This document shows, piece by piece, positions 57,653 through 64,000 of a stretch of 64,000 nt of DNA; the stretch's first letter is position 1; each line of letters opens with the position of its first letter. The notes beneath the pieces are model-generated. The model was not told the DNA's origin and did not search any database. It worked only from the letters and a program-made list of their open reading frames with translations. This DNA is from Heloderma charlesbogerti (lineage: Eukaryota > Chordata > Lepidosauria > Squamata > Helodermatidae): contig JANEZZ010002357.1 in assembly GCA_026122225.1 (NCBI GenBank), positions 372,001-436,000 of the forward strand, written 5' to 3'. Position numbers and translations under genes: made by a program.

Positions 57653-58029
57653 TAGGGCCAAACTGCACATTACGTGGGAAGTTTATGATTGGATCTCCCA
57701 ACATTTTTAAAGCTTAAAAACAGCTGCAGGAGAGCCCAAACTGGATCAGGACAGCAGCTCTGGGAAAGTAGGATAGAATTAACCATATTCTCTGTGCCAT
57801 TTCCCCAGTTGAAACAACACATCCATCAGCTGCTATGAATCCTATTAGGATTTTTTTTTTTTTTTAAGACAGGTACCTGTCTTTTTCTCACAACAAGTTG
57901 ATAGCAGCTTGGGGTGTGTGTGTGTGTGTGGGAGAGAGAGAGAGAGAGAGAGAGAGATCAGGAAAATAGCATGGGGATGGATTAAGCACTTTCTTCCCTA
58001 GTGCTCTAATCCATTCCACCACCACCACC

Positions 58030-58103
<74 letters not shown>

Positions 58104-58141
58104 CTAAGTCTTTCTTTTAAAAAGTTGGGAGATCCAGTCAT
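57653..58141. mobile_element. Foldback MITE with mirrored microsatellite arms
   Basis: Outer words 'gattggatctcccaacattttt' (57688-57709) and the inverse of 'aaaaagttgggagatccagtcatagatc' (58120-58147) pair. Inside, (GT)n(GA)n at 57911-57957 faces (CT)n(CA)n at 58031-58100, and 'atggattaagcact' (57976-57989) faces 'agtgctctaatccat' (58000-58014). The whole is one interrupted palindrome centred near 57995. Left end 'agggccaaactgcacattacgtgg' resembles hAT-type MITE ends; the right outer end is missing. Confidence 0.65.
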
Positions 58142-59004
58142 AGATCTCCTGAATGAGTTGTGGTATGGTCCTTAGACTAACAAGAGAATGGGAGAATTCC
58201 CAGATTATAATTCGAAAGAAGCCCTGTAAAATGTGTCCACAAATCGCCTTCCAACCCACTCTATCTTTCAAGGAACCAGTTTATTACACTTCTATATCAG
58301 CCTCTGACAGAGGGGAGAAGAGATAAGCAGAACCAGTGTTAATTCTTTTCTCAATAGCACTCTGAGTCCTAACATAAGAAGTGAGCAATTCTTCAAAGGA
58401 GTTATACTTTTGCAATTTCAAAATCCCATCCTCCTGATATATACCTCCATCAATGTGAAGTCTTGTCCTGCTTAGCAGCTGCTATAACCACACATACATG
58501 AACATCACTGAAATGCGCCACGGACCATGTGATTGCCCTGGTGGTGTAAATTACAAGATTCTCTAAACCACTTAAATAAATCTGCTTAAAGACATTTGTA
58601 GTTCATTACCGATCTGTCTGATCTAATGTTTTCCTGCAGAAGCATAGCTTTTCACATTCCTTTCAGACACTCATGGCCCTCCCAGGCAACATAAAAACTA
58701 CTGAGGTTTGCCATTTGCACTAACAGTTGCCCTAATGGAGCACTATCTCAGTTTGCATATGGATAGTTTCCTGTCCATATGCAACAGAGACATTCTTGCT
58801 GCATGCTGGAATAGCCCTGCTGCTGGGTTGAGTAGAGGAATCACCTGCACACTACTGTATCTCTTCTGCTTCTGTTTCTGTTAAAGAACAGTGTGCATGT
58901 AATGTTTTAATGATCAGGGGGGAACACACAGCCATTAACTAAACATCAGGGGCTGGGATTAATTTAAAAAATACAGTTCATGGTATGGAAGGACAATACT
59001 GCAG
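58142..59004. other. Unassigned stretch
   Basis: No element recognised. Confidence 0.3.
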
Positions 59005-59085
59005 TAGGGATGCTTGAGGAATTCAGTCTTTGTGAATTTCAGTACAAACTGATCTGATCCTCACCTCCTGGACTAAGAACTTCAG
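59005..59085. mobile_element. TAGGGATG-type hAT left-end fragment
   Basis: TAGGGATGCTTGAGGAATTCAG with AT-rich following sequence resembles the left end at 2673. It appears cut off by the GC-rich segment that follows. Confidence 0.4.
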
Positions 59086-59800
59086 GGAGCAATCTTATGG
59101 CCACTAGTGACATGCCTCCCTTTGACTCCTCCGAGGATGAAGGGGAATGGCAGGCTCCAGACCCAGGGGAAGGGACCAGTGCAGAAGAAGCCCGAGCCCC
59201 CTCACCTCCTGTGGATGTTCCTTGCCTGGCTGCAGCCTCCCCGAGGATTCAGAGGGCGAAACGCCCCGGCCCCCGCAGAGCGAAGGCGGCTGCATGTAAG
59301 AGAACAACGGAGGCGGGCCCCTGTCTGTTTAAAACAGAGAGGCTTTCAGAAGCAAGAAGTGTGATTACATGCGACTGCTTCGCTTCAGTTAAAAGCCGGG
59401 AGCAGACAGGGGCAAGGCTGCTGGACAACAACGTTGCTGTCACGCGCCGGATCTCATCAGCCTCACCGCGACTCCAAGCCTGAACCCCTGTCTTGCTCAT
59501 GTTCCCTTGTGTGTTGGACTTTGGGCTGGGAAACGGACTTCTCTTTGCCACATCTCCTTGGATTTGAATGAACCGGTAACACTTCCCACTTCAGCCTCCT
59601 TTTCCCTCGCTCAGGCTTGGACAGGTTTACAACCCTGTTATCAGCTAGGGAGTTTTCACTGCCAGCTGTGGTCAGCTGGCAAGAACTGACAACTGGATGC
59701 TGTCTAGAGGGCCATAGGATTTTTTGGTTTCTGGGAACCAGCATAGGAGCAAGGGTTCTCTGACTGGGTTCTTGACTGAGGTTCTCAGAAACCCGTACTC
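59085..59800 (+). mobile_element. GC-rich LTR-like segment with an open frame
   Basis: A frame at 59097-59483 (128 codons) begins with an acidic part (PPFDSSEDEGEWQAPDPGEG) and passes through Pro-rich to Arg/Lys-rich sequence (RAKRPGPRRAKAAACKR). A TATA-like TGTTTAAAAC lies at 59323-59332 inside it. The acidic-then-basic order followed by a TATA box resembles the solo LTR at 24028. I could not find TG/CA boundaries, a polyadenylation signal or a target duplication, so this is a weak assignment; an unrelated GC-rich repeat is possible. Confidence 0.35.
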
Positions 59801-60515
59801 CCTGCCCCTTCCCCCTCATAGCCAGCGCAGTTCTCTCCACGCCGGCTAGGTCTCCGCCTTTGGAAATGGAGTGCAGAGACGGAGAAAAGGGGGCGTCCCG
59901 CGGGCAGGGAGTGGAGGAGACCAAGGAAGCCACGTTGCACAGCTTCCTGTGTGCCGCGCAGCCTCCCCCCTCCCACTCCGAAGCTGTCCAACTAGACCGG
60001 CGAAATCGCCTATCTAGCCAAAAATGAAGGGTGGCCAGAGCACGGAGGTGAAGATCAGCTCAAGCTGCCCTGCACTGGATAGTCCTGCACTGGATAGTTG
60101 TCACTCTGCAAGAGGCTGGCGCCTATCTCCATAGGATCGTGTCCTAAATTATCCACTGGCTTTTGCACTTCCCAAATGTTCTGATGCAGTTCTCGGCTTA
60201 AAAATGTATCCAAGGCTCTTAAATGTCTGTCTTTTGAGATCAAATATGTTTAGATGCATATTTAAATACATATTAAAATTTTAATTCAATTGTTTTTTTA
60301 AATCGCAGATTAATGCAGAAATTGTATGGAATGGACATATGAGTGAACGCATGTAAGACAGACACAGACAGGAAGTAGACTATGTGGAACTTCCCAGGAT
60401 CTCTTACTGACATCTTTCCCCCCACTTTTAAAATGTGACAACCTGGACTTCGGTGCTACAAAAGCAGTGAGGGGGAAATCTAACTTATTTGTTCCAATTT
60501 CCTTAGATGTTTTTA
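59801..60515. other. Unassigned stretch
   Basis: No element recognised. A 14-bp direct repeat ('ctgcactggatagt') occurs twice at 60068-60096. Confidence 0.35.
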
Positions 60516-61350
60516 AGGGCGCCTTCACATGGGTTTTTTTGGGGTGTGATTGTTGTTCTTCATTTATGGTATTTCCTGCATACAATACACAATGTTGTTG
60601 TCCTGCAGCAGCTGTCCTGCACCCTCCCCCTGTTTTCCCCATGATATTACTGTACATGGAAAATGCAGTATTTATTTGCAGCCCCACAACCGATCTGACA
60701 TTACTTGCCCATGTATGGCTGACATCGCATTGCAACACACTTTGTGCGGGCGGGTGTTGGCTGGTGTGGTATGGACGTCACCTAGCGATGATGACTGGGT
60801 GGGAATGTAACCCTCCCACACCTCCCTTGACCACAGCAGCGGTCTCTGCCATGCTGTACCAGTGAAATGCCCCTTCGCCATTCTGTTCTTGGGAGCAACA
60901 CTGGCCACTTCGGAAGTGCAGTCTACTGGCATTTCACTAGTACAGCATACCAGCATCTCACTAGTACAGCATGGCAGAGACTGATTTGTGCACATGGGGC
61001 AGGGGGGAGACTCCTGAAGTTGCAAACGTATTGTGGATTTTATATAGAAGATGCCAAGGTAAGGATCAGAGGCAGCAGAAGTGAAAAGGGGAGGCAAGGA
61101 AGTTGAAATGGAAATGTTCATGGCAAGAGGGGGGGAGGGACTATTCCAGAAGGGGGGGACAGAGGGTGTACAACACTGCTGACATCTGATAACATCCCGC
61201 CAGGCTCCACCTACCAGTGTAAATGGCAGGTAGCATTATACAGTCAGGAAAAACAACCTGTGTAAAGAACCAATTTAAATCCCGCAAAGAATCTGGAAGC
61301 AGAAGCCCCGGTACGTTGCAGGATAAAAAATCCTGGTGTGGTGAAGCCCT
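60516..61350 (-). mobile_element. 1-kb non-autonomous hAT-like element (copy B)
   Basis: Ends AGGGCGCCTTCACATGGG and, inverted, AGGGCTTCACCACACC. Its reverse complement aligns with copy A at 21699-23143 on both sides of the BovB there, so it also shows the uninterrupted insertion site. Internal inverted copies of 'ctctgccatgctgtaccagtgaaatgcc' (60845-60872; inverse at 60937-60982) form a hairpin. Open frames differ from copy A and are not credible genes. No 8-bp duplication found. Confidence 0.72.
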
Positions 61351-61367
61351 AAAAGTTTCTAATTTGC

Positions 61368-61805
61368 TTAGGGCGCAGTCCTATGCGTGTTTAGAGAGAA
61401 AAAAAGTTCTACAATTCCCAGCATGCCCCAGTCAGCAAGACAGTGTCTGAGGGTCCATAGGATGCTGTAGATCTCCTCCTCTGAGGTGACCTTGTGGGAG
61501 GAGATCTGACTGTGGAAAGCTCTGCAGTGGCTCCCTCTCTCAAGGTTGATGTCACAACTGCAGGAGGGGAGGAAATGGATCCACTAAATCCAAAGTTCTT
61601 TCAGCTCCCGCTCCTGCTCCCAGCAAGGTAAGTGAGTTAGATGGGCTCAGGGAAGCCCGTCTAACCTAAAATGCTTTTTCGAAGGACAGAGAGCCTAAAA
61701 AAGCTTCTGCCGTTCCTCCTACTCTGCCAGACTCTTGTCAGCAGGGCTTAAGATTGAGAGAGGGCTCCAAGATTGTACCATTTGGTAGGCAGAATTGCAC
61801 CCTTA
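61368..61805. mobile_element. Longer member of the 'GGATTGCACCCTTA' MITE family
   Basis: Left TTAGGGCGCAGTCCTATGCGTGTTTAGAG and right 'aggcagaattgcaccctta' are the family's termini, about 438 bp apart instead of 100 bp as at 41195. The interior includes direct repeats ('agatctcctcctctgagg', 'aggagatctgac'). Confidence 0.55.
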
Positions 61806-62628
61806 GATAGTTTAAAGATTATTTCAAACACACCATCTGAATTTTCCTATTCACGATACATACTTCTGTTGCAGAATGCAGTGATGTGCAGTGATGAATA
61901 CAAGATTCCAGCCATTATGCTTTGATAGCATGAGTGGACAGGAATCACCAAGGAAGTAGGTAGATGACAATCTTTCTGTGCTAATGGCACTGAGGCTTTC
62001 ATGGGCTATTCAAGCATCAAGAAAACTCTGCATATATTACCAGTACAGTAGAGTGAAATCTCTAATGTGTTTTATCAAAATGCATCCATTATTTAAAATG
62101 AAGGCCATGCATTATTAATATTTCTCCCTTTTACTTTCCAAACATACTCCTTGAAAATATCAATACTGTTTTAAGCATTCTGTCATCGTGCATCGCTGCA
62201 AGATTTCCCTAGTGCTACATGACCTAAACTCATGGGCAGAAATAGACAAAAGAATTCATTTCAAAATTTTGATTGTCTGTAGTTCCTAGAATGTGTTTTA
62301 AGCCCAGATGAGTCACCAAATGTAAGGAAAGAGTGGAATTATCTCCATTCTAATTGTGACATTAGCTATCACTGATGTATTATACTTGGACAAAATCTGT
62401 TCTGCTCTATCAAATACAGTTAGGGGCAGTACATGATGGAAGCTTGGAAAAGAGCCACTAACCGAGACAGGCATTGTTAAGAAAGTGAGAGTGTTGGGTT
62501 TCACTGGCAAAAGTCTTAATGGACATAATCTTGAACTGTGATTTTTCCATGCAATTCTCTCTCCCTGAACTCCAAGTAAGGAGGACTCCAGTAAGAAACA
62601 TGCATACATACATACCCACAAACAGACA
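61806..62628. other. Unassigned stretch
   Basis: No element recognised. Confidence 0.3.

Positions 62629-62661
<33 letters not shown>
62629..62661. repeat. (CA)n microsatellite
   Basis: About 15 CA units preceded by 'cagacaga'. Confidence 0.95.
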
Positions 62662-62663
<2 letters not shown>

Positions 62664-62859
62664 CTTGTCTGAATTATCTCCTTACAGATCATTGTGTACT
62701 TCCCTGAATGTCTACCTGTTACCTTCCTTTTAAACCTTCTTTGTGTTCTTTGTCTCCATTAGCTCTTCTGTGACTGTCTCTGTCCTACCTTTCATCACCT
62801 CTACTACAAAAAAATATAGTGGAATACACAGGATTTCAGTCGTGTCAATTCATGTTACT

Positions 62860-62995
62860 AGTCCATCACCCGAGTGGTGGAAGGAAGGACCATTTCTTGG
62901 AATCCCAGTTAAAGAAGGATGTTGGCCAACTGGAAAGGGCTCAGAAGAAAGGGCGTAAAGTGGCAAGTCCGTTTCTAGAAAATCTGAAAAGGAAG
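62860..62995 (+). mobile_element. Possible CR1/L2-like LINE fragment
   Basis: A frame reading KKDVGQLERAQKKG resembles the 'Asp-x-x-Leu-Glu-Arg-x-Gln' block after the RT in CR1/L2 ORF2 proteins. Too short to classify; it could be chance. Confidence 0.35.
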
Positions 62996-63484
62996 ACTGA
63001 ACAAAACGAATACTTTACAAATGAAAGAAAAAGCCCATCTCAAAAAACTGCAGCCTGCTATACAAGAATACTTTCTGCCTGTTCTTACCTTGGCCTGCTT
63101 GCTTTAGGTTACTTAGCTATGCTAAAGGACCAGGTTGTGCTGCTTACCTGATCCATGACAGGAGCCATCCCTTCAGCAAAGAAATCCTCCATGGCCACTG
63201 CACTGAGGACACGAGAACCTGGAATATAGGTGAAACTGCTGCAGAGATTGCAGTTGCTGAACAGCCAGCATCTTCAAGCTAATAGTAATATGTAAAACTT
63301 ATATAAGGTTTATTTAAATCAATTATATGAGAACCAGCAGTATTTGAAACAAGCCAGTGGTTTCAGGTTGGCCTTTTAAAAATGTTCATTACCCTAACTC
63401 TGTGAAGGGGTTTCAAAGGTTTCCTTGCTCAAAGAGTTTCTTTGCTTCCTGAGCAGAACTGAGCAACTGCAGCAGCAACCACTT

Positions 63485-63760
63485 TGAAGAAGAGGAAGAA
63501 GAAGAAGAATAGGAAGGGGAGGAAGAGGAGGAAGAGAAGGAGGAGGAGGAAGAGGAAGAGGAGGAAGAGAAAGAAGAGGAGGAGGAGGAGGAAGAGGAAG
63601 AAGAGGAGGAAGAGAAAGAAGAGGAGGAGGAGGAAGAGGAAGAGAAAGAAGAGGAGGAGGAGGAGGAGGAAGAAGAAGAGAAGGGAGAGAAAGAAGAGGA
63701 GGAGGTGGAGGAAGAGGAAGAAGAGGAGGAAAAGAAAGAAGAGGAGGAGGAGGAAGAGGA
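63485..63760. repeat. Polypurine (GAA/GAG) tract
   Basis: About 275 bp of almost pure purine on the plus strand, built from GAA, GAG and GGA triplets with longer periodic blocks such as 'gaggaagagaaagaa'. The open frames in it (Lys/Arg on one strand, Ser or Leu/Pro on the other) are artefacts of the repeat. Such mirror-symmetric tracts can form triplex (H-DNA) structures in vitro. Confidence 0.95.
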
Positions 63761-63769
63761 ACTAACCAA

Positions 63770-64000
63770 TCATGGCTCAAAGTACAGACACATGATTCAG
63801 GATATACCAAAAGTAGCAGAAAGAAGGATGGAGTCCAATTAAGACTGATAGAAGCACTGCAGAAGTTAACTGCATCTGATCTTGGAATGTCCACAGCAGT
63901 TTAAGAGCAGGGTTGGCGTCAAAGGTCGGCACAGCCAGTCGTCTGTCGAGAGCCCACACCTTGTCAGGGGGCCCACTAACAAGAGCCACCTTGACCTGTT
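63770..64000. other. Unassigned end of window
   Basis: No feature recognised. Confidence 0.3.

Noticed and set aside
57888..58097. Frame with Arg-Glu and Leu-Ser runs
   Set aside because: It is a translation of the mirrored microsatellites.
59097..59483. 128-codon frame as a host first exon
   Set aside because: Its acidic-to-basic order resembles the frame in the solo LTR at 24028; no splice donor context or signal peptide was convincing. Kept only as a weak LTR-like call.
62313..62661. Frame with a Cys-Val repeat start
   Set aside because: The start is the CA microsatellite on the opposite strand; the remainder has no recognisable similarity.
63394..63894. Long frames rich in Lys/Arg, Ser or Leu/Pro across the purine tract
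   Set aside because: They are translations of a GAA/GAG simple repeat in all frames, with no non-repetitive domain.

Overview
The window is non-coding, repeat-dense DNA that most resembles a squamate (lizard or snake) genome. The strongest indicators are several BovB (RTE-clade) LINE copies with the typical 3' tail ending in repeated ACA, together with L2/CR1-group LINEs, CR1 tails, an L1-like 3' end, tRNA-derived and 5S-rRNA-derived SINEs, abundant non-autonomous hAT elements and many microsatellites. I recognise no host protein-coding exon, no functional tRNA or rRNA gene and no prokaryotic feature. Every long reading frame that makes sense is transposon-derived. The species cannot be named from the sequence alone.

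Layout. 1-1164 is the 3' part of a dead BovB. 2381-3043 holds two small hAT elements with 8-bp target duplications. 5188-7850 is a 2.6-kb 5'-truncated L2/CR1-group LINE on the minus strand. 9558-12302 carries LINE tails, a 95-bp BovB tail insertion with a target duplication, and the C-terminal end of another non-LTR element. 12.3-17 kb is mostly anonymous sequence. 17.9-18.9 kb is a cluster of MITEs. 20.9-23.5 kb contains an L2 tail, a 1-kb hAT-like element interrupted by BovB, and a near-perfect 32-bp hairpin. 23.96-24.96 kb is a SINE split by a 797-bp solo LTR. 25-28.1 kb holds further MITE and L2-group remains. 28.76-29.67 kb is the most striking object: a 911-bp hAT-type element with a perfect 8-bp target duplication whose core is a roughly 475-bp palindrome built from nine nested smaller palindromes.

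30.6-47.1 kb is a mixture of MITEs, SINEs, LINE tails and an L1-like 3' end, including a hAT-type element carrying the start of another one and an L2-like tail hit by a 5S-derived SINE. 49.2-52.3 kb is a hAT MITE (22-bp terminal repeats, one mismatch) split by a 2.7-kb BovB. That BovB's reading frame is open except for one stop codon, and it keeps intact reverse-transcriptase motifs. 53.8-58.1 kb holds a CR1 tail, a 1-kb MITE with a recent 71-bp tandem duplication, a 63-bp-arm hairpin, a SINE with an internal minisatellite, and a foldback element with mirrored microsatellites. 59-61.8 kb contains an LTR-like GC-rich segment and a second copy of the 1-kb hAT-like family. The window ends near a roughly 275-bp polypurine tract.

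The genes do not cooperate in a pathway. The story is layered transposition. I found no new enzymatic system. The best candidates for something undescribed are the nested-palindrome hAT element, the other foldback elements and the hAT terminal-repeat family that spans 380-bp MITEs and 1-kb elements. All class names come from reading motifs and termini by eye, without database searches.
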